Origin: Chloroflexota bacterium
GTDB lineage: Bacteria; Chloroflexota; UBA6077; FW602-bin22; JACPRP01
NCBI GenBank assembly: GCA_023480885.1
Contig: JAMCWX010000065.1
Location: 1-45,975 of the forward strand
Direction of reading: 5' to 3'
DNA: 45,975 nt
Below are positions 33,986 to 42,774 of this stretch, piece by piece; positions within the stretch are counted from its first letter, which is position 1; every line of letters starts with the position of its first letter. The position numbers and the translations under genes are program-made. The notes beneath the pieces are model-generated. The model was not told the origin of the DNA, did no database searches, and was given only the letters and a program-made list of their open reading frames with translations.

Positions 33986-34143
33986 CCGAATCCTCCCTCA
34001 AATAAGATCCCGAGGCCTGATAAGCCTCGCAAGCTGAGACCCTCAACTGGCCGACCCTAGAAACGCAGAATAACTCGATGGAAAGGCAAGCCTTGAGCTA
34101 CATAGCAGTCCCAGGCTAGGTAGGACTGTAGTTTACACGATGC

Positions 34144-34172
34144 AGTATAACATCCGCAAGTACGCTTGTAAA
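34144..34172 (-). promoter_or_regulatory. Promoter and structured leader of the Lon-like lipoprotein
   Basis: Minus strand: TTTACA (34167-34172), 17-bp spacer, TATACT (34144-34149). The predicted start near 34137 gives a leader of about 150 nt. Within it CAGTCC/GGACTG (34107-34129) and CGAGGC/GCCTCG (34011-34029) can form hairpins. I recognise no known riboswitch class. Confidence 0.6.
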
Positions 34173-34208
34173 CAATTTCAGGACAATAAGGACTTCGTTT
34201 CCCTATTC

Positions 34209-34237
34209 TTGTTATTCGTTTCCCCCCGGGTTATAAT
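34209..34237 (+). promoter_or_regulatory. Promoter of the DUF1015-nrpR operon
   Basis: TTGTTA (34209-34214), 17-bp spacer, TATAAT (34232-34237); start about 34244, with a leader of about 100 nt. The region 33986-34343 otherwise holds only the divergent promoter and the Lon-like leader. Confidence 0.65.
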
Positions 34238-34343
34238 TGTCAATGCTTTTCGGCCTCTATTTGCAGGCCGCTCAGATGTAGTACAAATCGGGCGAAAACG
34301 TTTCACGTTTCGCGTTTGATTATTCTGCGTTGTCGAGGTCTCC

Positions 34344-34844
34344 GTGGCCGAGGATCGATGGCAGCTCGAGGACATAGCGAACCGCGTACCTGGTTTCCGC
34401 GGATATTCGACCCAGGATGTCCGTGCCGAAGCCGACCAGATGCTGCGCGCGCACCTCTCGAAGGCTCTCGGTCTGCAGCGGGACCGCATCGCCGAGATCG
34501 AGCTGGAGTTGATGGCCTCAGGCGATAGTCGGGCTGCCCAGATCGACCGGATCGTCATGGCGTTCCAGGCGGTTATCGACAGCGTCGATACGCCGATAAC
34601 TGGCATCGACGAATGGCTCGGCCGAGTAGCCATCAGGGAGGACGATCTGGAATCCATTTACCGTACTGATGGTCTGCTCTTGCGCAAGGTTGACCAGATA
34701 GGGGAGAGAATCGGCGAGACAAATCCCTGGAGATCTCTCGACCAATCGTTCGCGCCGCTCATAGGCGAGTTGATAGATTTACTGAAAACGATGACTGAAA
34801 AGCTAGGGCATCGGCAGGAGATCATCGAGAACCCACTGCCTTAG
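34344..34844 (+). CDS. Hypothetical helical protein
   Basis: 166 residues, not recognised. No signal peptide or membrane segment. It is predominantly helical and charged: RAEADQMLRAHLSKALGLQRD, RIAEIELELMASGDSRAAQI, IDRIVMAFQAVIDSVD, DGLLLRKVDQIGERIGE and LIGELIDLLKTMTEKLGH, suggesting a helical bundle or coiled-coil adaptor. The GTG start has GAGG 5 nt upstream. It is the first gene in a tight plus-strand run: 15 bases to the DUF1015 gene and then nrpR, so a role connected to those genes is possible but not shown. Confidence 0.75.
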   Translation: MAEDRWQLEDIANRVPGFRGYSTQDVRAEADQMLRAHLSKALGLQRDRIAEIELELMASGDSRAAQIDRIVMAFQAVIDSVDTPITGIDEWLGRVAIREDDLESIYRTDGLLLRKVDQIGERIGETNPWRSLDQSFAPLIGELIDLLKTMTEKLGHRQEIIENPLP

Positions 34845-34859
34845 CTGAGGAGTAAAGTT

Positions 34860-36200
34860 ATGGCCGATGTTCGTCCGTTTCGCGGACTTCGATATAACCT
34901 GAGCAAGGTTGGCGACCTCGCCTCCGTCACCACTCCGCCTTACGACGTGATTTCACCTAAAGCCCAGGCCTCATTCTACGCCAGGAGCGATTTCAACATC
35001 ATCCGCCTCGAGCTTGGCCTGGATCACAAAGGCGACGACGCTGGAGACAACAAGTACACGCGCGCGGCTGCCATCTTCGAACAGTGGCAGAGGGACGGAA
35101 TCCTGGTTGCCGAGCGAGACCCGTCAGTTTACGTTTACGAGCAAGAGTTCACTTACGGGAACGAGCGCAAGGTGCGGCGGGGATACATCGCGGGCCTTAA
35201 GCTCGAAAACTGGGATTCAGGCGTAATTCTGCCGCATGAAGAGACGCTGGCAAAGCCCCTGAATGATCGGCTTCAGTTGATGCTCGCCTGTCACGCCAAC
35301 TTCAGTCCAGTTTTCGGCCTTTATGAGGACAGGACTGGCGGTATCTCGAGGCTGCTGCGATCGCGCGTCCAGGATAGGCCGGCTGCAGAGCTGGCGAGCG
35401 ACGATGGCGATGAACACCGTCTCTGGGTTATCGACGACGCCGATGAATTGCATCGGCTTCGGCAACTGATGGCGCCGGTGCGGGTCTTCATTGCCGACGG
35501 CCACCATCGCTACCAAACCGCTCTGCGATATCGCGACACACAGCGCGAGAAATATCCAGACTTCACAGGCGAGGAGGCGTTCAACTTCGTCATGATGCTC
35601 CTGGTGGAGATGAACGATCCAGGATTAGTCGTGCTGCCAACTCATCGCATGGTGCGAATCGCTAACCTGAATTTGTCACAGGTGGAAAGGGATCTTGCCA
35701 GGTTCTTTAGCGTCGAACATCGCCACGTGGATTCGGACGAGCAGGCTGAGACGCTGATTCTCGAGCTATCCAGGGCGAGCAGCAGCAGCAAGGTATTCGG
35801 CGCCTTCGGCCTGAGGCCTGATACCTTCAGCATTCTCACGCTAAATCACGGCCTCGACCTCGGAGAATTCCTTTCTGAAGAAAAGGCATCAGCCGTGAGA
35901 GACCTGGATGTGACAGTGCTGCACGCACTGGTCATCCAGCAAGTGTTAGGGATAGACGAGCTAAGCGTGGCCAACGGCAGGGTGTCGTACACGCGAGATG
36001 GCAAATACGCCATTCGGGCGGTGAGGAAAGGGTACTGCGACCTGTCCTTGTTCCTTCATCCCCCAACCGTGGCGCAGGTTCGAAACGTTGCTCTGGCTGG
36101 GGACAAGATGCCGCAGAAATCAACGTACTTTCACCCTAAGCCTCTGTCTGGCATAGTTATGAACCACCTGAATGGCGAATTGCCGTTTGTGCAGGAGTAA
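34860..36200 (+). CDS. DUF1015 family protein
   Basis: 446 residues, full-length DUF1015 family, a widespread protein of unknown function. Family landmarks: VRPFRGLRYN at the start, VTTPPYDVISPKAQ (about 23-36), NIIRLELG, YVYEQEF, GYIAGLKLENWDSGVILPHE (about 112-131), ANFSPVFGLYED, the highly conserved FIADGHHRYQTALRYRD (about 207-223), LPTHRMV and the end KSTYFHPKPLSGIVMN. The DGHHRYxTA motif, rich in acidic and His residues, suggests a nucleotide or metal site; that is inference. GAGGAG precedes the ATG. It sits 10 bases before the nrpR-like gene. Confidence 0.9.
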   Translation: MADVRPFRGLRYNLSKVGDLASVTTPPYDVISPKAQASFYARSDFNIIRLELGLDHKGDDAGDNKYTRAAAIFEQWQRDGILVAERDPSVYVYEQEFTYGNERKVRRGYIAGLKLENWDSGVILPHEETLAKPLNDRLQLMLACHANFSPVFGLYEDRTGGISRLLRSRVQDRPAAELASDDGDEHRLWVIDDADELHRLRQLMAPVRVFIADGHHRYQTALRYRDTQREKYPDFTGEEAFNFVMMLLVEMNDPGLVVLPTHRMVRIANLNLSQVERDLARFFSVEHRHVDSDEQAETLILELSRASSSSKVFGAFGLRPDTFSILTLNHGLDLGEFLSEEKASAVRDLDVTVLHALVIQQVLGIDELSVANGRVSYTRDGKYAIRAVRKGYCDLSLFLHPPTVAQVRNVALAGDKMPQKSTYFHPKPLSGIVMNHLNGELPFVQE

Positions 36201-36210
36201 GAGGTAACGA

Positions 36211-37197
36211 ATGCTCAATCACGAAGTCGAACGAAAGGTAATGGCCATCTTGAAGGTCCTGAGCACCGCTCAGGAGCCTCTGGGCGCAAGGATGATCTCT
36301 CGTCAGCTCGAGAGCTTCGGCGTCAATCTGACCGAGCGCGCAGTCAGATACCACCTTCAACTCCTCGATGAGCGAGGCCTTACCATCAACAACGGCAAAG
36401 AAGGGCGGCTCATTACCGAAAAAGGCATCGAGGAGATTTCGAACGCGCTGGTGACCGATAAGGTAGGTCTGGTCATCAACAAGATCGATACTCTTTCCTA
36501 CCGCACGACCTTCGACCTCAACACGCGCAAAGGAAAGATAATCCTCAATACTTCCCTCTTCGCCGCTCACAACTTTAGAAAAGCCGTCGAAGCGATGCAC
36601 GATGTCTTTGCCGCTCAACACTGCGTGAGTGACCTTGTGGCAGTTGCTGAAGAAGGGCAGATGTTGGGCGATATCCTCATCCCGAAAGGATATGTGGGAT
36701 TCGGCACGATCTGCAGCGTGACTATCAATGGTATCTTCTTAAGGTCGGGCATCCCAGTGGAATCGAAATTCGGCGGTATCTTGCAGGTAAAGGAGTCGAA
36801 GCCCAGGAGGTTCACAGATCTGATTAGCTACGCCGGATCTTCGCTGGACCCGCTGGAGGTCTTCATCCGCAGCAAGATGACCAGCGTTCGCAGCGCAGCG
36901 AAGGACGGAGAAGGGAAAATCCTCGCTAGCTTTCGCGAGGTTCCTGCGATCTGCCTGCCTGCCGTAGAGACCGTTCTGGCGAAGATCAACCGTGTGGGCC
37001 TGCGCGGCCTCGTCACGTTGGGCCACCCCGGACGAGAGCTGCTCGAAGTGGCAGTCGGCATCAACCGCGTGGGGATGGTGATTATCGGCGGATTGAACCC
37101 GTTGGCCGCCGCTGAAGAAGCCGGCATTCCTTCCGAAAACCGAGCGATGAGCACTATGTTCGATTTCGATGCGCTGCGCAGTTACGGGGACCTTTAG
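36211..37197 (+). CDS. NrpR-like transcriptional regulator (winged HTH plus DUF128 domain)
   Basis: 328 residues. An N-terminal winged helix (about 5-75: KVMAILKVLSTAQEPLGARM, ISRQLESFGVNLTERAVRYHL, LLDERGLTINNGKEGRLIT) joins one NrpR/DUF128 effector domain (about 95-325: LVAVAEEGQMLGDILIPKGYVGFGTICSVTINGIFL is its core, and LRGLVTLGHPGRELLEVAVGINRVGMVIIGGLNPLAA its second part). In methanogens NrpR represses nif and glnA and is released by 2-oxoglutarate under nitrogen limitation. Here it lies directly upstream of GOGAT, glnA and nadE, so control of these is a strong inference. GAGG lies 6 nt before the ATG. Single effector domain, NrpRI type, whereas some archaeal forms have two. Confidence 0.9.
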   Translation: MLNHEVERKVMAILKVLSTAQEPLGARMISRQLESFGVNLTERAVRYHLQLLDERGLTINNGKEGRLITEKGIEEISNALVTDKVGLVINKIDTLSYRTTFDLNTRKGKIILNTSLFAAHNFRKAVEAMHDVFAAQHCVSDLVAVAEEGQMLGDILIPKGYVGFGTICSVTINGIFLRSGIPVESKFGGILQVKESKPRRFTDLISYAGSSLDPLEVFIRSKMTSVRSAAKDGEGKILASFREVPAICLPAVETVLAKINRVGLRGLVTLGHPGRELLEVAVGINRVGMVIIGGLNPLAAAEEAGIPSENRAMSTMFDFDALRSYGDL

Positions 37198-37340
37198 CGT
37201 GCTTGTCCGCCAGCGCCGTTTTCCCACCAGTCGATGTCGGCACCGAGTTCGGCTCGGCCAACAAGATCGAGCAGCAGCTCCCAATCTTCACGGGCGCCCT
37301 CAGCTCAACTGAAATCGCCCGCCGCAACTGGCAAATCACC

Positions 37341-37424
37341 TTGTGCAATTTGCCGACAAATCCCCCATTTCACTTGGGCGAAAAGGTTGACAAACCCCGT
37401 AACTTGCCTTAACATGTCGGCAAA
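37341..37424 (+). promoter_or_regulatory. Promoter and candidate operators of the split GOGAT operon
   Basis: Promoter: TTGACA (37387-37392), 17-bp spacer, TAACAT (37410-37415), start near 37422. It is flanked by a perfect 10-bp inverted repeat, TTTGCCGACA (37349-37358) and TGTCGGCAAA (37415-37424), the second arm overlapping the start site. TTGTGCAATTTGC (37341-37353), centred about -75, recurs with one change upstream of glnA. The rest of 37198-37518 shows no gene. Confidence 0.6.
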
Positions 37425-37518
37425 CGGTTACCTACGTCGGATCCGCAAGCGTGCGTTATTGGACTCCGCAGGCCTGTAACTTGCGCTGGGATTCTATCAC
37501 CCAATTATGGAGCCCCCA

Positions 37519-37956
37519 ATGAAGAGAGTCTATCCAAGGGAAGAGGTTTGTATCGGCTGTCGGCTCTGCGAGGTCCATTGCAAGGTCGAGCACTCGCGCT
37601 CCAAGGATGTCGTCAAGGCATTCAAGCGGGAGCAGTCCGTCGCGCGCGTGCGCGTGCAGGAAAACGGCCCGCTCTCTTTCGCCCTCCAGTGCCGACATTG
37701 TCCCGAGCCTTATTGCGTCTACTCGTGCCTCACCGGTGCTATGCACCGGGATCCGGGCAGCGGCGTGGTGAAACACGACCCTGACAGATGTGTGGGGTGC
37801 TGGACCTGTGTCCTGGTCTGTCCCTTCGGCGTGCTTGTGCGAGACGTTGCCAACCATCGCATCGGCCCCAAGTGCGACCTATGCCCCGACCGCGCCGTGC
37901 CAGCTTGCGTAGCCAACTGCCCCAACGAGGCGCTGGTTTACGCGGAGGAGGCCTGA
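37519..37956 (+). CDS. Polyferredoxin-like 4Fe-4S protein of the split GOGAT operon
   Basis: 145 residues with sixteen cysteines in four groups: C11-x2-C14-x2-C17-x3-C21, C58-x2-C61-x4-C66-x3-C70, C91-x2-C94-x2-C97-x3-C101 and C119-x2-C122-x7-C130-x3-C134. This is the HycB/DmsB-like electron-transfer pattern with room for four 4Fe-4S clusters. It probably passes electrons between the FAD subunit downstream and the FMN subunit of glutamate synthase. The ATG at 37519 has GGAG 6 nt upstream; an in-frame ATG at 37507 lies before that site. Its stop is one base from the next ATG, so translation is tightly coupled. Confidence 0.92.
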   Translation: MKRVYPREEVCIGCRLCEVHCKVEHSRSKDVVKAFKREQSVARVRVQENGPLSFALQCRHCPEPYCVYSCLTGAMHRDPGSGVVKHDPDRCVGCWTCVLVCPFGVLVRDVANHRIGPKCDLCPDRAVPACVANCPNEALVYAEEA

Positions 37957-37957
37957 T

Positions 37958-39289
37958 ATGCCTAAGTACGTTATTATCGGTAATTCCGCCGGCGGCATCG
38001 GCGCCGTCGAGGCCATTCGCCAGGTCGACAGTGAAGGTCCAATCGCCATCGTTTCCGATGAGCCCTACCCTGCCTACTCTCGACCGATGATCTCTGAATA
38101 CCTATCGGGAGAGACCTCGCTGGAAAGGATGCTCTTCCGTCCGCGGGATTTCTATCGCGCGAACGGCGTCGACACCATCTTCGGCAAGAAGGTATCGGGC
38201 ATCGACACGAAGGAATCGTTAGTTAAGTTCGCCAACGGCGACACTCTGCGCTACGAAAAGCTGCTGGTCGCCACCGGTGGCGTGCCGTTCGTTCCCAAGA
38301 CAGAAGGTGGCGACCGAGAGGGCGTCTTCACCTTTACTACCTTGCGTGACGCAAATCTCATTTCTTCCAAGTTGGAGAATGCGCGCAGCGCTGTGGTGAT
38401 CGGCGGTGGCCTTATTGGCATCAGCGTAACCCAGGCGCTGGTGAAACGAGACATCGACGTGACCATCGTCGAGCTGAAGGATCGCATCCTCAACGTGCTC
38501 CTCGATGAAGAGGCGTCGCGAATAGCCGGCCAGGCCGTTCTTAAAGCGGGCGTGAAAATCGTCACTAACTCCACCGTCAAACAGATTACCGGCCAGCCGT
38601 TCGCTGAGCAGGCGGTGCGCAGCGTTATCCTCGACAACGGCGACGAGGTGCGGTGTGACCTGGTGGTTATGGCCATCGGCGTGATGCCCAGGCTGGACGC
38701 GGTGGCGGATAGCGGCATCAAAGCGAACCGTGGCATAGTTGTCGATAGATATATGACCACCAGCGTTCCCAATGTCTACGCGTGCGGCGATGTTGCCGAG
38801 GCGTACGACTACGTGCTGGGCATCAATCGCCTGACGCCGATTTGGCCCAACGCCTACATAGGGGGCAGGATCGCCGGCTTCAATATGGCCGGTCTGGAGA
38901 CCGAATATGCTGGCGGGACGGCGATGAACTCCATGAACTACTTCGGCCTCGCCATTGTTTCGGCGGGCCTCGTGACCGCCGATGGCCAGCCCGATTGCGA
39001 GACTCTATACCACCTCAATTCGGAAACAAATGTCTACCGAAAGGTCATCCTGCGCGACGGCAGGATCGTCGGGATGGCTTTCGTCAACGACATAGATAAA
39101 TCGGGCATTGTCTACGGGCTGATGCGCGACGGAATCGACGTGGGCAGCTTCAAGCGCGCCCTCATCGGCGACGACTTTGCGCTGATTTCCCTGCCGAAAG
39201 ACTTGCGTAAGGAGCGGTTTGGCATCAGCCTGGATTCTCCCCTTTATGGCGACCAGGAAGACCTTGTGGAGGAGCTTGTCCTCGAGTAG
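37958..39289 (+). CDS. FAD-dependent pyridine nucleotide-disulfide oxidoreductase family subunit
   Basis: 443 residues of the NirB-N/rubredoxin-reductase-like family. First Rossmann fold at the N-terminus (YVIIGNSAGGIGAVEAIRQV, FAD), YSRPMISEYLSG, LLVATGG (about 105), second fold AVVIGGGLIGISVTQALVK (about 145-163, NAD(P)H), VELKDRILNVLLDEEAS and the FAD-closing VYACGDVAEAYD (about 270). It would oxidise NAD(P)H and feed the 4Fe-4S subunits of glutamate synthase, the job that GltD does in ordinary bacteria, but it is not a GltD homologue in detail as it lacks the N-terminal Fe-S domain. GGAGG precedes the ATG. Second gene of the GOGAT operon. Confidence 0.92.
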   Translation: MPKYVIIGNSAGGIGAVEAIRQVDSEGPIAIVSDEPYPAYSRPMISEYLSGETSLERMLFRPRDFYRANGVDTIFGKKVSGIDTKESLVKFANGDTLRYEKLLVATGGVPFVPKTEGGDREGVFTFTTLRDANLISSKLENARSAVVIGGGLIGISVTQALVKRDIDVTIVELKDRILNVLLDEEASRIAGQAVLKAGVKIVTNSTVKQITGQPFAEQAVRSVILDNGDEVRCDLVVMAIGVMPRLDAVADSGIKANRGIVVDRYMTTSVPNVYACGDVAEAYDYVLGINRLTPIWPNAYIGGRIAGFNMAGLETEYAGGTAMNSMNYFGLAIVSAGLVTADGQPDCETLYHLNSETNVYRKVILRDGRIVGMAFVNDIDKSGIVYGLMRDGIDVGSFKRALIGDDFALISLPKDLRKERFGISLDSPLYGDQEDLVEELVLE

Positions 39290-39313
39290 AGGCCATCGGA
39301 TGGAGGGCTGCAG

Positions 39314-40456
39314 ATGAAAGATACGGCTAATCACTATAACCCTTACGGCGACGATAAAGTCATCGCCGCCTGTTCCATTTTCGGGATGATGGATACGTCG
39401 GGTCGCCGGTTCTCGGGCGTCGATATAACCAAGGCTATTGCCAACATGCACGACCGAGGCAACGGGCTCGGCGGCGGTTTCGGCGTCTATGGCATCTACC
39501 CCGAGCACGCGGACCATTACGCGCTTCACATAATGTATGAGGATAAGCTGACGCAGCGCGATGTCGAGGACTTCTTGAGAGACAACTTCCATGTCGCTTT
39601 CGCCGAGGAAGTGCCCACGCGTCGCGCTGCCGCCATCAAGAGCCCGCCTATCGTCTGGCGCTACTTCGTTTACCCGAACAGCAGGAGACCAGCAGACAGG
39701 TCGAACGACGACTACGTGGTCGAGCTTGTGATGAAGATCAATACAGGCTTCCGTGATGCCTGTGTCTTTTCCAGCGGAAGGAACATGGGCGTCTTCAAGG
39801 GCGTCGGCTATCCCGAGGAGATCTCGGAGTATTTCCGCCTGGAAGAGTACGAAGGCTATCTCTGGACCGCCCACGGAAGGTTCCCCACTAATAGCAAAGG
39901 ATGGTGGGGCGGCGCTCATCCGTTCAGTATCCTGGACTGGACCGTAGTACACAATGGCGAGATTTCGTCCTACGGCATTAATCGTCGCTTCCTGGAGATG
40001 TTTGGCTACATCTGCACGATGCACACCGACACCGAGGTCGTGGCTTACGCGGTGGACCTTCTGCTTCGCCGCCACGGACTGCCCATCGAGGCCGCGGCGA
40101 AGGTTATGGCTCCTCCGCTCTGGAGCCACATTGATCGCCTGCCCGACAACGAGCAAGCGTTGTACAAGAGTTTGCGGCAGGTGTATTCCAGCTTGCTTCT
40201 GAACGGTCCCTTCACGATCATCGTCGCCCACGAAGGCGAGATGATCGGACTGACCGATCGCATCCGATTGCGCCCGCTGACTGCCGGCGTCAAGGGCGAC
40301 GTTCTCTATCTATCGTCGGAGGAGTCGGCTATCAGGCTCATCTGCCCCGACCTCGACAAGACCTGGACCCCGATGGGGGGCGAGCCGATAATCGGCAGGC
40401 TTAAGACGAACAAAGAAGGCAAGGCGGTCACCATCGAAGAATGCGCCGTCGCCTGA
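39314..40456 (+). CDS. Glutamate synthase glutamine amidotransferase (class II GATase) subunit
   Basis: 380 residues, equivalent to the N-terminal domain of large-subunit GltB and to archaeal stand-alone GATase subunits. It hydrolyses glutamine and passes ammonia to the FMN subunit. The nucleophile is Cys20 in IAACSIFGMMDTSGRR; in class II enzymes the Cys must be N-terminal, so removal of a 19-residue propeptide is inferred. Other landmarks: NMHDRGNGLGGGFGVYGIYP, AHGRFPTNSKGWWGGAHPFSILDWTVVHNGEIS (Arg, Asn and Gly of the active site), MHTDTEVVAYAVDLLLRR and LRPLTAGVKGDVLYLSSEESAIR. GAGGG lies 6 nt before the ATG. Confidence 0.94.
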   Translation: MKDTANHYNPYGDDKVIAACSIFGMMDTSGRRFSGVDITKAIANMHDRGNGLGGGFGVYGIYPEHADHYALHIMYEDKLTQRDVEDFLRDNFHVAFAEEVPTRRAAAIKSPPIVWRYFVYPNSRRPADRSNDDYVVELVMKINTGFRDACVFSSGRNMGVFKGVGYPEEISEYFRLEEYEGYLWTAHGRFPTNSKGWWGGAHPFSILDWTVVHNGEISSYGINRRFLEMFGYICTMHTDTEVVAYAVDLLLRRHGLPIEAAAKVMAPPLWSHIDRLPDNEQALYKSLRQVYSSLLLNGPFTIIVAHEGEMIGLTDRIRLRPLTAGVKGDVLYLSSEESAIRLICPDLDKTWTPMGGEPIIGRLKTNKEGKAVTIEECAVA

Positions 40457-40469
40457 GGAGGCCTCTTAA

Positions 40470-41978
40470 ATGTTGAAAACCTATCTACCCGCAAGGTTTA
40501 TCGTCGAGAGGAACGCCAGTCGCTGCATACAATGCCAGGTCTGCGTGCGCCAGTGCGGCTTCGACGTTCACTATTACGACGAGGAGGACGACGAGGTTCG
40601 CGCACGAGATGAGCGCTGTGTCGCCTGCCATCGCTGCGTTGTCTTCTGCCCGACGAATGCCCTCACCATTCGCAAGAACCCGCTCGACTACCGTGAGAAC
40701 TTCAACTGGCGCGGCGAGGCGATCGAGGATATCATCAAGCAATCGGAAACGGGCGGCATTCTGCTCACCGGCATGGGCAACGATAAATCATATCCTATCT
40801 ACTGGGACAAGCTGGTGCTCAACGCCAGCCAGGTGACAAATCCCTCGATCGATCCATTGCGCGAGCCAATGGAATTGCGCACGTACCTGGGGCGCAGGCC
40901 CGACAAGGTCGAAGTGGACTGGGAAACTGGCAAGCTAAATACACGATTGACGCCCCTAGTGCCCCTGGAAGTGCCGGTGATGTTCTCCGCCATCTCCTAC
41001 GGCGCGATCAGCCTGAACGTCCACGAGTCGCTGGCCCGCGCGGCGTCTGAAGCTGGAACGCTGTGGAACACGGGCGAGGGCGGCCTCCACAAGAAGCTTT
41101 ACAAATACGGCTCGAACACGATAGTGCAGGTCGCATCTGGGCGCTTCGGCGTCCATCCTGGCTATCTCGACGCGGCGCGAGTAGTCGAGATCAAGATCGG
41201 ACAGGGAGCGAAGCCAGGAATCGGCGGGCACCTCCCTGGTGAAAAGGTCAGCGCCGAGGTCGCGGCCACTCGTATGATTCCTATGGGCACCGATGCCCTT
41301 TCTCCTGCTCCGCATCACGACATCTACTCCATCGAGGACCTCTCACAACTGATTTACGCCTTGAAGGAAGCGACCAACTATACCAAGCCGGTCTCGGTGA
41401 AGATCGCCGCCGTACACAATGCCGCCGCCATCGCCAGTGGTATCGTTCGAGCCGGGGCCGACATCGTGGCCATCGACGGCATTCGTGGCGCCACGGGCGC
41501 CGCCCCTAAGATAATTCGCGACAACGTTGGAATTCCTATAGAGCTGGCGCTCGCCTCTGTGGACCAGCGCCTGCGTGAAGAGGGCATTCGCAACCAGGCA
41601 TCTGTCGTCGTGGCTGGTGGCATTCGCAACAGCGCCGATGTCGTCAAGGCGATCGCCCTAGGCGCAGATGCCGTCTACATCGGCACCGCGGCGCTGATTT
41701 CCATCGGGTGTCACGTCTGCCAGGCCTGTTATACAGGGCGCTGCTCGTGGGGAATCGCGACGACCGATTCCTACCTGGCCAAGCGCATCAATCCCGACAT
41801 CGCCTCGCATCGTCTGGTCAACCTCTTGCGAGCGTGGAGCCACGAGATCAAGGAGATGCTCGGCGGCATGGGCGTCAACGCCCTCGAAAGCCTACGTGGC
41901 AATCGCCTTCATTTGCGGGGAGTCGGGCTGACCGATACGGAGTTGGAAATCCTTGGCGTGAGAATGGCGGGGAGTTGA
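40470..41978 (+). CDS. Glutamate synthase FMN-binding central subunit with N-terminal ferredoxin domain
   Basis: 502 residues, archaeal-type. N-terminal 2x4Fe-4S ferredoxin (C19-x2-C22-x2-C25-x3-C29, and C50-x2-C53-x2-C56-x3-C60-P), then the Glu_synthase FMN barrel (about 80-490). Landmarks: VPVMFSAISYGAISLNVHESLARAA, NTGEGGLHK, QVASGRFGV, IGQGAKPGIGGHLPGEKV, PAPHHDIYSIEDL, VSVKIAAVHN, DIVAIDGIRGATGAAPK, ADAVYIGTAALISIGC and the 3Fe-4S-type cluster CHVCQACYTGRCSWGIAT. It condenses ammonia with 2-oxoglutarate and reduces the product to glutamate. GGAGG is 8 nt before the ATG. The catalytic centre of the five-gene GOGAT. Confidence 0.95.
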   Translation: MLKTYLPARFIVERNASRCIQCQVCVRQCGFDVHYYDEEDDEVRARDERCVACHRCVVFCPTNALTIRKNPLDYRENFNWRGEAIEDIIKQSETGGILLTGMGNDKSYPIYWDKLVLNASQVTNPSIDPLREPMELRTYLGRRPDKVEVDWETGKLNTRLTPLVPLEVPVMFSAISYGAISLNVHESLARAASEAGTLWNTGEGGLHKKLYKYGSNTIVQVASGRFGVHPGYLDAARVVEIKIGQGAKPGIGGHLPGEKVSAEVAATRMIPMGTDALSPAPHHDIYSIEDLSQLIYALKEATNYTKPVSVKIAAVHNAAAIASGIVRAGADIVAIDGIRGATGAAPKIIRDNVGIPIELALASVDQRLREEGIRNQASVVVAGGIRNSADVVKAIALGADAVYIGTAALISIGCHVCQACYTGRCSWGIATTDSYLAKRINPDIASHRLVNLLRAWSHEIKEMLGGMGVNALESLRGNRLHLRGVGLTDTELEILGVRMAGS

Positions 41979-41983
41979 TAACG

Positions 41984-42760
41984 ATGAATCCAACAGCTAC
42001 TTCGATTGAGCGATCCGGTACTACCGTGAAGATAGATGCCAGTGGCGTCTATTATAGGGATCTTAACACGGTCTTGAGGGAAGTGGTCACCGGCGATGTC
42101 GAGCGAATCGATCTCGTCAACATATGCGGCCAGCGCTATATCGGCACAGACCTGGGGCGCGAGGTCGAGATCAACATCCACGGCACGCCCGGGAACGATC
42201 TCGGCGCTTTCATGGATGGCCCTCGCATCAACGTCTACGGCAATGCCCAGGATGGCTGCGGCAACACGATGAACGAGGGCGAGATCGTGATACACGGCCA
42301 CGCTGGCGACATCACCGGCTTCTCGATGCGCGGCGGCAAGATTTTCATTCGCGACAACGTTGGCTATCGCGTGGGCATCCATATGAAGCAGTACCTGTCG
42401 AAGGTGCCCTCGCTGGTGATAGGCGGCACGGCCCAGGACTTTCTCGGCGAGTACATGGCGGGGGGCATCCTGGTTGTGCTGGGCCTCAATCTGCGGGCGG
42501 GAGAGACTCATAAGGCCAACTTCATTGGCACGGGGATGCACGCCGGCGTGATGTACATTCGTGGAAGCGTCGAAAGGCATCAGCTTGGCAAGGAAGTTGG
42601 CATCGTCGAGCTCAACGCGCAAGATCGCGAGAATCTCGATCTCCTCGTCGCCGAGTTCGCGAATCACTTTGGCTACGATGCGAAGGAGATACTGGCTGGC
42701 GATTTCATCAAGCTGCTGCCTCTTTCGCTCAGGCCTTATGGCAGGTTGTACGCGTACTAG
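41984..42760 (+). CDS. Glutamate synthase GXGXG (alpha C-terminal) subunit
   Basis: 258 residues forming the right-handed beta helix found at the C-terminus of GltB and in FwdC/FmdC. Regular G-x-x-G-x-x-x-G repeats: HGTPGNDLGAFMDGPRINVYG, NAQDGCGNTMNEGEIVIHGHAG, FSMRGGKIFIRDNVGYRVGIHMK, VIGGTAQDFLGEYMAGGILVVLG, GTGMHAGVMYIRG. It has a structural role, holding the GATase and FMN subunits so that ammonia can be channelled. The frame is open upstream within the previous gene, but GGGGAG 9 nt before ATG 41984 marks the real start, 5 bases after the FMN subunit. Last gene of the GOGAT operon. No terminator is obvious; the palindrome at 42775-42799 lacks a T-run. Confidence 0.93.
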   Translation: MNPTATSIERSGTTVKIDASGVYYRDLNTVLREVVTGDVERIDLVNICGQRYIGTDLGREVEINIHGTPGNDLGAFMDGPRINVYGNAQDGCGNTMNEGEIVIHGHAGDITGFSMRGGKIFIRDNVGYRVGIHMKQYLSKVPSLVIGGTAQDFLGEYMAGGILVVLGLNLRAGETHKANFIGTGMHAGVMYIRGSVERHQLGKEVGIVELNAQDRENLDLLVAEFANHFGYDAKEILAGDFIKLLPLSLRPYGRLYAY

Positions 42761-42774
42761 CCGGACCCCCTGTC

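Noticed and set aside
40470..41978. Possibility that the FMN subunit and the GXGXG subunit are one broken gltB
   Set aside because: Each gene has its own RBS and start, the order matches archaeal split GOGAT, and no homologous sequence bridges them.
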